A DNA stretch of 64,000 nucleotides from Monocercomonoides exilis (GCA_001643675.2 LSRY02000073.1:46001-110000), one strand, 5' to 3'. Positions 1-11,085 are shown, counted from the first letter of the stretch. Numbers and translations: made by a program. Notes: generated from the letters alone by a model not told the origin.

Positions 1-2411
1 GAAGGTGAATAAGCAGCTGGTGGAGTGGCCGAAGAAAGACGTGTTTGACGTGGCGAGAGAGAAGCTAAGTTGTGCGGCTGGTGAGGCTGAGGGGCAACAA
101 TTGGGCTTTCTGTTGTTGATGTCACAAGAGAGAAAGAAGAAGCAGAGTCTGCATTTCCCTTTGGGTTTTCGATGGATGGAAGAGACGAACTAAACGGCCT
201 CTGCAAAGTTGGAATGTTCTGCTCTTTTTCGTCGCTTTCTTTCTCTTCGATGAAAGTTGTGCTGTCTTCATTGAACTTCGTCTGGGCTGTTTCTGAGCAG
301 CTTGACCAGATGGCATTCCAATCAGGGTGTGTCAAAGAGAGTCTGTTGATGACATGCCAAATGTTGTGTGTCAAAGTGACAGAAGAAGGGAAAAGCACGT
401 CGAGTGAAGGAAAAGATGAGATGAAAGAAGAAGTTTGTGCGGATGAAGAAGAAGAAAAGCGATCAGATTGATGCAGTTCATTGTGCTTGTCTGATGTTTC
501 TAAGTGACAATCTTCTATGAATTGCTGAAGCTGACTTCTGAATGCTGAAATGCAACAGCGTGCAGATGTCTCGCTGATTTTGTGGTGTGCTGTTTGAGAT
601 GCTTCTCCTGAGTCATTTTCTTCTTCTTTCTTCTTCTTGTTGTTCATCTTCAATTCCTCATTGTTTTTCAACAAATCACATTGCTCAAATGGAGAAGATG
701 AGGATGAATATGAAGATTCATCTCTTTTATCATTGTTATTGTTGTTACTGCTTCTGTTGTTTTCAATGTTCTTATTTGCTGACTCATCTGTTTTGCAGGC
801 AGAACACGTTGAGTGGATGTCCCACAAATAGAGCAGTTTTGAGCAATTCTGACAGCGAAACAGATAAAATGAGAAGAAGAACAAAAAGAATGACGCTCTG
901 AGGGAGTTTGCCTCGTCAACAGAAGAAGAAGCAGAAGATGATGATAAAGAAGAAGAGGTGGATGAAGGCGATGGTGTTGATGAAGGAGAAAGTGAAGAAA
1001 CTGAAAAGGAAGAAGAAGAAGAAGAAGGCGATTGTGGATGTGAAGTGGCTGAAGCATCCTGCGAAGTGGAAGAAGAAGCAGGCGAAGTGCAGTGAATTGA
1101 CTGTGTTTGAGGGGATGTTGCTGAAGAAGCAGAGAAAAGACACTTGAAAATCTGTGATTGATTGAAAGAGATGTCACAAGAGTGAGAATGGCAAGGATTT
1201 CTAGGGCATTCTGGCTGATGTGAATGGAGGGCAGTCAGCAGGCAGTGGCAGTGCTGGCAGCGGAAGAGAAAGCAACTTGATTCATTTGATAGCAACGATG
1301 CACTGTCTGAAACAGCTGAATCCTCATTCTTTGATGTGGAGAGCGGAGAATCTTGTTTGCTGGCTAATTCCTGATGCAGACCAGCTGCTTCCTTTGCGAG
1401 CTTTGCCATAAGCCGCAGGCGGATCATCCAAATGCGCCTGTTGATTCCGTCTCTCCGCCGCGGAAGCCTATCGATTTCAAACGGCGTCAGATGCGCTGTC
1501 AGTTTTGATAAAATTGAGTCGTTGAGCACAGAAAGGGAATACGGGAGTGACAGCATTGCTTGAAGTGGAGGCATTGATGAGATATCAGATAATTGTGATG
1601 ATGACGATGAGATAGAAGAGGACGAATTTATTGAAGGAGTTGTGAAGCGTTCTTCCGATTGATTAGATGAAGATGATAAATAGATTATGCAAGCAGTTTG
1701 AAGAGTTGGCATATCTAAAAACTGTGACGATAGAAGAACATTCACGAATGAAGGGATTTGAATAGTCTGTATGACTTTTAACCACTCAATTTCTGTTGGA
1801 GCCACATATGTTCTATGTTCAGCATCACATTTTTCTTTTTTTAATAAAATACATTTCATCAGCAATTCGAAAACAGACAAATCACATAGAATAACGCATT
1901 CATTACTCAAATGATTTGTTTGAATGGAGTCCACCGAATGAAAATATCCCATAGATGATACAAGTACTTTGTACTCGCACTCGAATGTTTTTGTGTTTCT
2001 GCTTTGTTCGTCGATAACATGAATTTTTATAATATTCCGTTTTTTGTCTTCTCGTGACGTAAATAAGCATGATTCTGAAGTATTCTCAAAAGCATAAGAT
2101 GTACTTTTCGTTGGTGTACTAATGTCTGAAAATTTTTTCTTTTTTCGAAGTTTAACTGGTATTTCTCTGTTGAAACTATTAAACGATGTTTTTGATAGAA
2201 GCTCTCTTACTTGGTCTGTGGAAATAACAGGCTCTGCGCTAGCAGATGAATTGTGCTGAATGAACTTTTTATTCTGATGATACAAGCAGGCATTGCTTTT
2301 TAAAGAATGTTTTTTAACTGGAGATAGAATTGGAGAAAGATTAACGGAAGGTGGTCCCATGATTTTGCTTGAGTATTGTCCAGATGATGTTTCGTGGACA
2401 CGCTCTGACAT
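1..2411 (-). CDS. BTB-domain protein resembling SANBR/KIAA1841 (3' end outside window)
   Basis: Reading the minus strand from the ATG at 2411-2409 I find 803 codons with no stop up to the window edge, so the C-terminus is missing. An in-frame TAG lies three codons before the ATG. After a Ser/Lys-rich leader comes a segment (about residues 125-245) with IKIHVIDE, FECEYKVLVSSMGYF, FELLMKCIL and SSQFLDM, which matches the order I know from the atypical BTB domain of animal SANBR (KIAA1841). It is followed by LTPFEIDRL, a Cys/His cluster (FRCQHCHCLLT), a second cluster (FRCQNCSKLL) and HNIWHVINRL...DWNAIW, also in SANBR order. Ser- and acidic-rich low-complexity stretches separate these blocks. 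In animals SANBR binds corepressors; the role here is unknown. Family call is from remembered motifs; the open frame is seen directly. Confidence 0.75.
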   Translation of the reverse strand, partial: MSERVHETSSGQYSSKIMGPPSVNLSPILSPVKKHSLKSNACLYHQNKKFIQHNSSASAEPVISTDQVRELLSKTSFNSFNREIPVKLRKKKKFSDISTPTKSTSYAFENTSESCLFTSREDKKRNIIKIHVIDEQSRNTKTFECEYKVLVSSMGYFHSVDSIQTNHLSNECVILCDLSVFELLMKCILLKKEKCDAEHRTYVAPTEIEWLKVIQTIQIPSFVNVLLSSQFLDMPTLQTACIIYLSSSSNQSEERFTTPSINSSSSISSSSSQLSDISSMPPLQAMLSLPYSLSVLNDSILSKLTAHLTPFEIDRLPRRRDGINRRIWMIRLRLMAKLAKEAAGLHQELASKQDSPLSTSKNEDSAVSDSASLLSNESSCFLFRCQHCHCLLTALHSHQPECPRNPCHSHSCDISFNQSQIFKCLFSASSATSPQTQSIHCTSPASSSTSQDASATSHPQSPSSSSSSFSVSSLSPSSTPSPSSTSSSLSSSSASSSVDEANSLRASFFLFFFSFYLFRCQNCSKLLYLWDIHSTCSACKTDESANKNIENNRSSNNNNNDKRDESSYSSSSSPFEQCDLLKNNEELKMNNKKKKEEENDSGEASQTAHHKISETSARCCISAFRSQLQQFIEDCHLETSDKHNELHQSDRFSSSSSAQTSSFISSFPSLDVLFPSSVTLTHNIWHVINRLSLTHPDWNAIWSSCSETAQTKFNEDSTTFIEEKESDEKEQNIPTLQRPFSSSLPSIENPKGNADSASSFSLVTSTTESPIVAPQPHQPHNLASLSPRQTRLSSATPPAAYSP

Positions 2412-2499
2412 TAGGAGCTATCTCGCTTTAATGTCAAAAAGCTCTCAACTTTATTATTCTAATTTTTTATGTAATGGGTTATTCGAAAAAAACATGATA

Positions 2500-4651
2500 C
2501 AGTCTGTCCGTAATTAATGTTGATCTGTCCAAAAACAATGTTGATCAAACCTTCAATTGTGTTCAATTTTTAAAACCTTAATATCTGATAATAACAGTGA
2601 TTAAATATCTCTATGAGCAATATTTATTTATTGGATGCTCGAACAACACAAAAAAATTTTTTGATCACTCAAAATGTACCAACTGCTGAAGAATATTGTG
2701 TCAGGCCAGTCACAATGCCCTTCACTCATCCCCTAGAAGATAGAATTCACCATGTTATTCGTATGAGAGCAGAATTGAAGAAAAAAGAAACCGAAGCACA
2801 TAAAAGCGAACAAATACAGAAAGCTAATGATTCTGAAACGTTTATCAACAAAAAACCCTACACTCCAGCCACATTGGAAAAAAGAAGAAAACTTACGGAT
2901 TTGTTTCGTATTCATGGTCATACAAAAACAGAATCGTGGTATGCCAAAGAATGCTTGCTAACAACAATTACAACTACAAGGTATTTATCAAAGTTACAAG
3001 TCGGTGTGGACATTACACAACCGTTTATAAAAAGAGGAAGGAAAAGAATAGTCGATAATGAAACTTTGAACAAGATAGTTAGAGAAAAAATGAAACTTAA
3101 CCCGCTAACAACTTTGAGAAAAGTTGCACACGAAATGACAAATGCAGGCCATTCTATTGGGAAATCTTCGGTTCATAATATTTTGACAGAAAGAAACAGC
3201 GATACACACAAGTTTCCGTTGTTTTCTTTTAAAAGAATTACTGTGCGACCGTCAGCTGGAAATTCAGAAGAAAATAAACTCCAAAGAATACACTTTGTGG
3301 AGAAGCTTTTCCAATATCAGCGGGACTGTGCTATTCCTTTTTTTATTGACGAGACTTCTTGGAACATAAGCTGCATTAGAAAGTACGGATGGTCGGAAAA
3401 GGGGGATAAAGTGCTTGTTCCTCCTCCTCCTTTGTTTCAATCTATCGCTGCTATTTCTTCAATCTCAATGAACGGAATGGGATACACAGAAGTGGTTCGA
3501 GGAACAATAAACCACGAACTATTTGAAGCGTATTTGAAAAGATTCTTGCTATCCATAAAATCATTTGAATCTTCAGTTATTGTCATGGACAATGCGTCGA
3601 TTCATCATGTGAATACTGATGAAATTATTTTACAGTCTGGACACAAAGTTCTGTTTAATGCTGCTTACTCCCCTGATCTGAATCCTATAGAAATCATTTT
3701 TGGAATCTGGAAAGCCAAAGTTGAAGAAAACTCGTTGAAATGGGAGGATGAGTCTCATTTTATATCAACAATGCTTCAAACTTTTCAGAAAATTTCAGCA
3801 CGCGAAGTTAGAAAAACAATCATGCATGTGGAAAACGATGTGTGGCCTTTGGTTTTGGAAAAAAAGGATTTGTAATGTTTTTCTAACAATCTTTGACTTT
3901 TTTCATTTCAACCAGTTTTAACATTTTCTATATTCACCAATAAAACAAAAGAAATCATAATAATCATGAATATTCTTTGTTTTGTTTTTAAGTTAAAAAA
4001 ATCGATTGAATTAAAAATGAAAATGATAAAAAAGTTTTTATGTTTCATATTTCTCTATTTATAAATCGAAATAAAGTCAGACATATTCCAATGATAAAAT
4101 ATACAAACAATAATTGTGAATGTGAATATTCACTAAAAAATAAAGTAATTCTTGAATAAAAATCATGAATGCTAAATATTTACCCAAATTGCAAATTTCG
4201 TTATGTAAATAAATAAAGTTGAACATAAAATATTTGATTCCGAACCTTCAAGTCAATGTTGATACAAAAGGATGGTTAGAATAAAATAGATGAAAGCTCA
4301 TTCCACTCTTAGGAAGTTTGAAACAAAACATAATTTCAATTTGATAATTTCTTGTTTATAAAAACTGAAGGTTATTGAAAGATAAAGAAATAAAAAATAG
4401 AAACACAATCTAACATTAATCACAAAGGAACAATCAAAATGAAACGCAAACGTGAATGCAACGTGTGTATTTTCATTTATTGTATCTCAATTGTCAATCA
4501 TTTTAAAGAAACAATTAAAAAGAAACCAGTTTGTAAACACTTCTTCTTTTGTTTTCATCCTCTATTAATAATGGCTCTGCAATTATTTTTTAACTTTACG
4601 GTATGATCAACATTATTTTTGGACAGATCAACATTAATTACGGACAGACTG
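2500..4651 (+). mobile_element. Tc1/mariner (IS630-type) transposon, copy 1, apparently intact
   Basis: The element begins CAGTCTGTCC at 2500 and ends with the reverse complement at 4651. The terminal inverted repeats match over about 50 bp with one or two differences, and each contains an internal repeat of the CTGTCC...ATGTTGATC block. TA dinucleotides flank it at 2498-2499 and 4652-4653, the expected target duplication of this superfamily. It encodes one intact transposase (2613-3875), followed by about 0.75 kb of AT-rich DNA with no gene. Its left end lies 88 bp upstream of the start codon of the SANBR-like gene. It may be still active or only recently silent. Confidence 0.93.
2613..3875 (+). 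CDS. Tc1/mariner-type DDE transposase
   Basis: This 420-residue single-exon ORF lies inside a TA-flanked element. The N-terminal half includes a basic segment and a probable helix-turn-helix DNA-binding region (about residues 90-195, ending in a GHSIGKSSVHNIL block). The C-terminal half is a DDE_3-type catalytic domain: FFIDETSW (D246), VIVMDNASIHH (D326) and SPDLNPIE (E360), with 33 residues between the second and third acidic residues. These are the three metal-binding residues of the IS630/Tc1/mariner superfamily, which cut and paste DNA at TA sites in the nucleus. No stop or frameshift is visible and the length suits the family, so the enzyme is probably functional. The start is the first ATG after the left terminal repeat. 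Confidence 0.95.
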   Translation: MSNIYLLDARTTQKNFLITQNVPTAEEYCVRPVTMPFTHPLEDRIHHVIRMRAELKKKETEAHKSEQIQKANDSETFINKKPYTPATLEKRRKLTDLFRIHGHTKTESWYAKECLLTTITTTRYLSKLQVGVDITQPFIKRGRKRIVDNETLNKIVREKMKLNPLTTLRKVAHEMTNAGHSIGKSSVHNILTERNSDTHKFPLFSFKRITVRPSAGNSEENKLQRIHFVEKLFQYQRDCAIPFFIDETSWNISCIRKYGWSEKGDKVLVPPPPLFQSIAAISSISMNGMGYTEVVRGTINHELFEAYLKRFLLSIKSFESSVIVMDNASIHHVNTDEIILQSGHKVLFNAAYSPDLNPIEIIFGIWKAKVEENSLKWEDESHFISTMLQTFQKISAREVRKTIMHVENDVWPLVLEKKDL

Positions 4652-4705
4652 TACAGTCTGTCCGTAATTAATGTTGATCTGTCCGAAAAAAAAGTTGATC
4701 ATTCC
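4602..4705. repeat. Back-to-back terminal inverted repeats sharing one TA
   Basis: The right terminal repeat of copy 1 (ending 4651) and the left terminal repeat of copy 2 (starting 4654) are separated only by TA at 4652-4653. The result is a perfect short palindrome around GACTGTACAGTC. The arrangement means one element inserted exactly into the TA flanking the other. Confidence 0.93.
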
Positions 4706-4765
4706 ATATTAACAATTTTTTTTATTACCCAAAATACATTGCATTTGTCATTAGGACTTAGAAAA

Positions 4766-6278
4766 ATGGAATATATTCAAATTATTGATGCGAGAACGAA
4801 GGAAAAAAGAATAGAAGTTGCACAATCCACACCCAATCTTGAGGAATATCGTGTAAAACCGATTTTTCTTCCAGTCATTCATCCAGTTGAATTTCAACTG
4901 AGCCAATTAATAAAATTGAAGGCGCATTTGATGGATAAAGAAAAACAAGAATGACAAAGAAAAATCGAAGAGCTGAGAAATGGAAAAACAAATAAAGAAA
5001 ATGAGAAGAAAAATCCCTTCACGCCAGCTGCATTTGCAAAAAGAAAAAAATTAGCAGAATTATACAGAATTCATGGCCAGCAGAAAACGGAAAATTGGTA
5101 CGCAAATCAATGCACATTAACTCCCGTCACAACATCCAAATATTCCACAAAGCTTCGAATCGGAATTGACATAACTTTACCGCTTGGACAAAAAGGAAGG
5201 AAAAAAAAGGTGAACAATGAAATCTTCAACAAAATTGTGAGAGAGAAAATTAAAGCTAATCCTCTAACTTCTGTGAGACAAATTGCAAAAGAATTGTCTA
5301 CAACTGGGTTACCAATTGGAAAAACATCTGTTCTCCACATATTGTCTGAATCCAATTTTAATCAACTGGAATTTCCTTTGTTTTCATTTTAAAGAGTAAC
5401 AATAAGGCCTTTTGAATCCAATTCTTATGAATATGTGTAATTCTTTTTGAAAAGTCGCAAATGTTTAATTTTCAATGAAATCGAAATATTCATTATTTGC
5501 TCAAATATCCGTTTTTATACACAAAACTTCACTTATATGGAATCTATTTCTGGATAATGCTATTTCAAACATTTTTAAGAATATTCATGAGTGGAAACAG
5601 AAATTTGAGCCAAATATGAAATTTTTGATTTATTTGGAAATTAAACATATGCGACTTTTCAAAAACAATTACACATATAAAAAATTACGAATTGTTTTTG
5701 TGGAGCATTTATTTCACTATCAAAAGGATGGAACAAAAATAATTAACATGGACGAAACTTCGTGGAACATCGATTGCATCAGAAGATATGGCTGGGCCAA
5801 AAAGGGAGAAAAATTACTTGTGCCGCCTCCTCCAATCACTCAGTCTATAACAGGAATAACGTCAATATCACACGATGGGATGGACTTCACTGAGCTAATT
5901 CGAGGATCTGTCACTCATGAAATTTTTGAGTCATATTTGAAAAGGTTTTTAATGACTATAAAGGATGAAGATTCATCCGTCGTAGTGATGGATAATGCTT
6001 CTATTCACCATGTTCATGTGGATGAAATCATTCGAGAAGCTGGGCATTTTGCACTGTTCAATGCAGCATATTCACCGGAATTAAATCCGATAGAAAATAT
6101 CTTTAGCATATGGAAGCAAAAGGCAGAAGGAAATTCTCTCAGATGGGAAGGTGAAGATCATTTTATAGCAACTCTATTGAAGGCTTTTAAAGAAATATCG
6201 TCTCGTGTTTTTAGAAGATCAATAATGTACGTCGAAAACGAAGTCTGGCCTCGAGTTCTCGAAAAAAAGGATTTATGA
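4766..6278 (+). pseudogene. Broken Tc1/mariner-type transposase with a MITE inside
   Basis: Aligned by eye with the intact copy at 2613-3875, this ORF starts at the ATG at 4766 (MEYIQIIDART). It is interrupted by TGA at 4952-4954 and by TAA at 5390-5392, where the intact copy has a Lys codon after FPLFSF. A 242-bp inverted-repeat element sits at 5434-5675. Beyond the insertion the catalytic domain is open to 6278 and keeps all three acidic motifs: MDETSW, VVMDNASIHH and SPELNPIE. No functional enzyme is expected, although the terminal repeats could still be mobilised in trans by a related transposase. Confidence 0.92.
5434..5675. mobile_element. MITE with TGTGTAATTC termini, nested in the dead transposase
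   Basis: This 242-bp non-coding palindromic element has ends TGTGTAATTCTTTTTGAAAA and the complement, flanked by TA on both sides (5432-5433, 5676-5677). Taking out the element and one TA gives back a continuous reading frame (SYEYKKLRIVFVE), which lines up with the intact transposase. So the insertion and its TA duplication are directly visible. Its core (GGAATCTATT, GATAATGCTATTTCA) is shared with the copy at 29557-29797. Confidence 0.9.
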
Positions 6279-7069
6279 ACATTCATTTTTATTTTTTATT
6301 CATTTCGAATTGATTTTCTCGTTTTTCAATTTCACAATTTTTCAAACAGAAAGCAAAGAATAAGAAACTAATAGCTTGTTTTTTTTATTAAAAAATTGTT
6401 TGTTAAATGAATAAATCTGAAAATTGAAAAATCACACAGAGAATTTTTTATTCCAAAATACGGAGGTTGTAATATTTCTATTGAAATACTCCAATACAAA
6501 TGTTTCTTCAAAATAAATGCAGTTCGCAACTTCTTATTTTTCATAAACTGTGGAAATGATTGCAATTCGATGTTTAACTTTCAAATTTGAATAATGAAGT
6601 GAAAAAAATATAATGAAAATTGAAAAGACTTTTTAATTAATTCGTCATATTTGTTTTCAAAGAATAAACACTATATTAGTTAAATCATAAATTGTTTGAA
6701 CATATATTTTCAGTAGAATCATCAACAAACAAAAACAACAACAAACAAACACAGCTCTCAGGATTAATTAACTTCTCCATTATCTTCATTAATTTCCGAT
6801 TCATCTTCACGCTAAATGGAATAAATCTTTAAAAAATATTAATGCAGTAATGAAATCAAGCATAATCAAACTTTTACACACTTTTACACTATCAATTGCA
6901 TTGTTAAAAGTGAAAAACGCTGAAATGCAAGATGTTTATTCCTTTTTTCTTTCCATTTGTAAAGAAGATGTTTGAAAAATATTGAAATATGGTTGCAAAG
7001 TTCATTTCATATCATGGTATGATCAACTTTTTTTTCGGACAGATCAACTTTATTTCCGGTCAGACTGTA

Positions 7070-8120
7070 ATTATTTTCATGATGAAAAATGTTGTTATTT
7101 GTTTTGTTTGCTTTGGAAAAAGCAAACGGAATAAAAAGATTTTGTTTGTTATTGTTTTACTTATTCAACAATAAAAGAAAAAAATAATTTTTCTTCGAAA
7201 AAATTGTTGTGGGATAAATATGAAATGTTCAAAGATAATAAAATTGTGCAAAAAAAAGATAATCGCAATATTGTCAATTAAACATCTGCGTTACATACCT
7301 TCTGAAGTGAACATTTTTGGAGTGACATGACGAAACAGAAATAAATATTATTCACTCATTTAAATTAAAAATTTTGAAATTAAAAATTGAAATGCAAAGA
7401 AAAATTGAAATATATTAGTGATTATCTTTGAAATCATAACTTTTTTCGGTGTAATGATTTCTCCAATATTGTTTGATATTGGGAAAAGATTTTGTATTCA
7501 AATGCTAAAATTATCACAACTGTTTCAAAAACAAATGCTTTCACTGCAATGAAAAAGAAGATATTTTGAATAAACCTATTCATGTTTTTTTTGTGTTTTT
7601 ATGTTGATGTATTAAATGAATACTTAAAAACGAAATTATTTGATTGAGATAATATGATTTCAAAAATAATCACACATATTTTAATTTTATTAAATATAAT
7701 TTTGTGTTTCAAAAAAAAAATTATTATTATTTTGTTATTGTTCATTTTCAATTCAATATAATGAACAATGGGTTGTATCGTGATCTTTTTTTGTGGTATA
7801 AATACAACGTCACAAACGTCACTGTCTGTCACTGACGTAATTAAAGTCAGGAAGTCGTTTTTTCAAATGTTTTTGTTTTTTTCAGGTTGAAAATATTCTT
7901 TAATACAGTTTTTAACTTCACAAAGTCATCCAATTATTGTTAGTAAATAATTTATATTTTTTTAATTTTTCTTTAGTATTTTTTCTAATTCTTTTTGATA
8001 AAAAAGCAGGTTTTTCACAAGGAGGTGGATCAAACTGACGAGATGCTTATTTAAACATAAACAATTATTGAATTTCACATACTGAGTGTCAGATACAAAT
8101 ATGTTTTCGGGTGAAATTGT
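7070..8120. other. AT-rich non-coding stretch
   Basis: No convincing gene, RNA or repeat was seen here. The short ORFs are low-complexity and lack any recognisable motif. Confidence 0.6.
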
Positions 8121-9402
8121 GTGTGCTATTGTGTGAACGGTAAATGCGTTTTCCTTGTTCAGCGATGTGCAGATGGGCGACTGTACAGGACACAAAAAGC
8201 TGCGGCTGTGGCTGGGGCTGGGGACGCACAGGCAAAGCTTTGTGTGGAACTCGGGGCCTGCGGGAAGGGAAATGTTTGTGGAGTGCCTGAACATATGGCA
8301 GCAGGCGCGCGACTTGGAGTTCACACTGAAAAGCGAGCAGCATGAAGGAGCGAGCCGGAACGAGATCGGAGGATGCGACGAGCTTGTGGAATGTGTGGAG
8401 GAAAATGAGATGGATCTGTTTGAGGAAATCCGACTCCTGTGGGATAGGGAATTGCTTGCATCTTCAACGGCAGGAGGCAGGACATAGCAGCGGATGTGCT
8501 GGACGCAAGATGCGGAGGAGGAGCGTCTGCGCAACGAGTCGGAGAAGACACAGTATGTGGTGGGATATCTTCTGATATTTGGAGAAGAGAGTTGGATGCT
8601 GTGTTCGCAAAGGAAGAGGCTGCTTGTGATTGAGAAGTGCGATGTGAGGGGGAATGTTCAGAGCCAGAGCGAGCAGGATGTGATTTGGAAAAAAGTGCAA
8701 GTGTGGAGGGTGCTTGAGCAGTGTATCCACATTTCCATTCACTTATGCACGGGGCAGATAAGGAAGAACGTGTGACAACATGTCAGTTTAATAACATTGG
8801 AAAGATCACCTGGCTTCTAGGGAACAGGAGGATAGGCTCGGATGTGATAGAGGAGAACTGGGCAGAAGAGGAGGCGGTGCTCAGGCTGAGTGTTCGAGCG
8901 AGGATCTGACTGCGGAGTTGTGGGCAGGGGATGAAGGAGAATAATGAAGTACAGTGGACGTGCTTGATGAAGGAGGTGAGGGAAATGCGACAGCACGGAT
9001 TGTTCTGAAGTGGAAAGGTGAAGTGGCACATTGGAGGCAGAGTCGGAGTTTGGAGCAGAGAAGGAAGTGTGTCGTGTGAAGGGGTGGGAGGATGAGTGGT
9101 GGATGATGGAGGAGATTCTTGCAGGAGAAAGAGGATGGGGAAGAGGGGAAAGCTCAGCAATAATTTTATCTGTGTTTGATGCATTGATTAAGCAGTGCCT
9201 GAGCATGGAGGAAGGAGAGCGGCCTTCGCTGAACGAGATCAAGTTGGAGCTCACGAACTCATTTGAGGTGTGGTCATTGAAGCTGAGCGGAGAGCAGGCA
9301 CTTGAAAATTGCGAGGAAGAAAATGAAGAGGAGATTGAAGAAGAGAAGGAAAAAGAAGAAGAAGAGGAGGAGGAAGGAGAAAAAGAAAAAGAAGCAAGAT
9401 AA
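8121..9402 (+). pseudogene. Decayed gene with a protein-kinase-like C-terminal remnant
   Basis: The region is markedly G-rich compared with its AT-rich surroundings, as old coding DNA would be here, but no frame stays open. One frame runs 8155-8775 with a TAG at 8485-8487, then breaks down to stops until 9031-9402. There the same frame reads ALIKQCLSMEEGERPSLNEI, like kinase subdomain XI (a Cys, then an ERPS/T block). A Glu-rich run ends it. Members of the oxymonad beta-helix surface-protein family often end in such a kinase-like domain, so this may be the cytoplasmic end of a dead member. The kinase call rests on one short motif; the pseudogene state is clearer. Confidence 0.4.
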
Positions 9403-11085
9403 AGATAAAGATAAAGAAAGATGAAGAAAATCAAAAAGTTTGAAACGAATCAATTCGATGGACACTAACTTTTTATTTGTTCATGGTCAAAACTCTCACA
9501 AAGGATCAGAGCAACAGTTATATGAAAACAACAAATAAAAATAATAAGAGACTTATATTGTCATGAACTTTTAATACAAATCAAATTGTTTTAAACCATT
9601 TGAATAACATAGTATTTTTATTCTTATTCATGGATAATAAATGTCTTATGTCAATTATTATTTAAAGACGACATATCAAATGATTTTTTTGTTAAAATAT
9701 TCAACTGAAAAATGAAAAGGAATAAATTGTCTCTTGCGAATTGCCAAAAAGCAATATTAAATCATGAAAATTAAGTCTTTCGAAGAAAAAATTTGTTGAA
9801 AATGAAAAATCACTTTCATTTAAAGTTTTTAAAATAAGAATAAGAATAAAAATGAGACACTGAAAATATAGCTTTTAAAACATTTTAAACTGAATTGGAA
9901 AATTATGATGTGTCAAAATTTTTTTGAAAAATTCCTTTTGTTTCATTTTCAAATAAAATAGAAATTACATATTTTCATCAAATTTCTATTCTCACTCACC
10001 AAAATTCGCTGTCATGAAAACAAAATCTGAACAATATTCTTATTTTCATTCTTGAAAAGTTTCGTGAGTGAGAACAGAAATATGATGAAAATATGGAATT
10101 TCTATTTTATTTGAAAATGAAACAAAAGGAATTTTTCAAAAAAATTTTGGTATGTTAATTTTCATAGAATGATTTGACTTCAGTCAAAGTGTGAAATTGT
10201 TATTTAATTTTTAAATAATTAATTAAGGTTTATTGATTGTGAATTGAGTGGATATTTTTGTTAAAAAAATATTGAATTATTGGAAAAGGTTTTATCCTTT
10301 TCGAAGCATAATTTTTTCAAAAATTGTTTGTTTTTATCGAAAAAAAAAATAAAATAAAAATAAAAATAAAAAAAAGTGCTGGGCACTGACTGACCCGAGC
10401 CCACCTTCTTCAAAATGATGCAGATGTTTATTGTGAATAACTCTGGGTAACACATTGACTTCCAACGTGAACTTCATGATTTTTGATTGACGTGACAAAA
10501 AAATCCACGTCACAAGAGTTATCCGAAAGATTTTTATATATGATTAATAATTTTTAAAAAATTTATCAAAAAGAGGTTTTTATCAATTTGCATATGTTAT
10601 TTTTTTAAAAAGTGATTATTATATTTGAAATCATATTTCTTTTGTCAAAATTTTCGATTTGTTTATTTGTTTTGAATACTCACAAAAGAACACAAAAAAA
10701 CTAAAGATCTATTTAATGACTCCTCTTCAATATTTTTCCAAGTCAAACAATAGCTTTTGAAACGATAAATGAACATTTGAATTGGAAAGAAAATAATAAA
10801 TCAAATGACAATGAATTATCATTAAAACAAACACCCCGAAAAAAGTTATTATCTAAAAAATTATCATCCATGTTTTTATTGAGTTCAAACAATGTGAATT
10901 AATGATCAAAATTGTATTCTCCTGCGAAATATGAAAATAAGTGAGGAATTTTCAAAATAGAGAAATATTGATTCAAAATAAATTAATTAATCCAGAAATT
11001 TTTATTTTTTGACTGTGAAAAGTGACATCACAAGTTATCACGAGCAGATACTCCCAAAAAATAGTTGTAAAAAATCATTCTCATA
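9403..11085. other. AT-rich non-coding stretch with one MITE
   Basis: Apart from the inverted-repeat element at 9913-10150 no gene or RNA is recognisable. An A/T-rich low-complexity run (AAATA repeats) lies near 10340-10375. Confidence 0.6.
9913..10150. mobile_element. MITE-like inverted-repeat element (238 bp)
   Basis: The ends are inverted repeats of about 60-70 bp (CAAAATTTTTTTGAAAAATT at the left and its complement at the right). The core, with CTCACTCACCAAAATTCGCTG and GTGAGTGAGAACAGAAAT, resembles the cores of the elements at 5434 and 29557, although the outer ends differ. TA follows the right end; the left flank is TG, so a target duplication is not clear. Confidence 0.75.

Larger units (their letters stand above)
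4654..7067 (+). mobile_element. Tc1/mariner (IS630-type) transposon, copy 2, dead
   Basis: The left end is CAGTCTGTCC at 4654; the right end is the slightly diverged complement (GGTCAGACTG) at 7067. TA lies on both sides (4652-4653 and 7068-7069). The terminal repeats differ from copy 1 at several inner positions (AAAGTTGATC in place of AATGTTGATC), so this is a related subfamily and not a fresh duplicate. The transposase carries two in-frame stops and a MITE insertion. The last 0.8 kb is AT-rich and has no gene. Confidence 0.92.

Noticed and set aside
908-1147. Lys-rich plus-strand ORF near the left edge, and several small ORFs in 1-1411
   Set aside because: They overlap the uninterrupted 803-codon minus-strand frame with recognisable BTB-type motifs.
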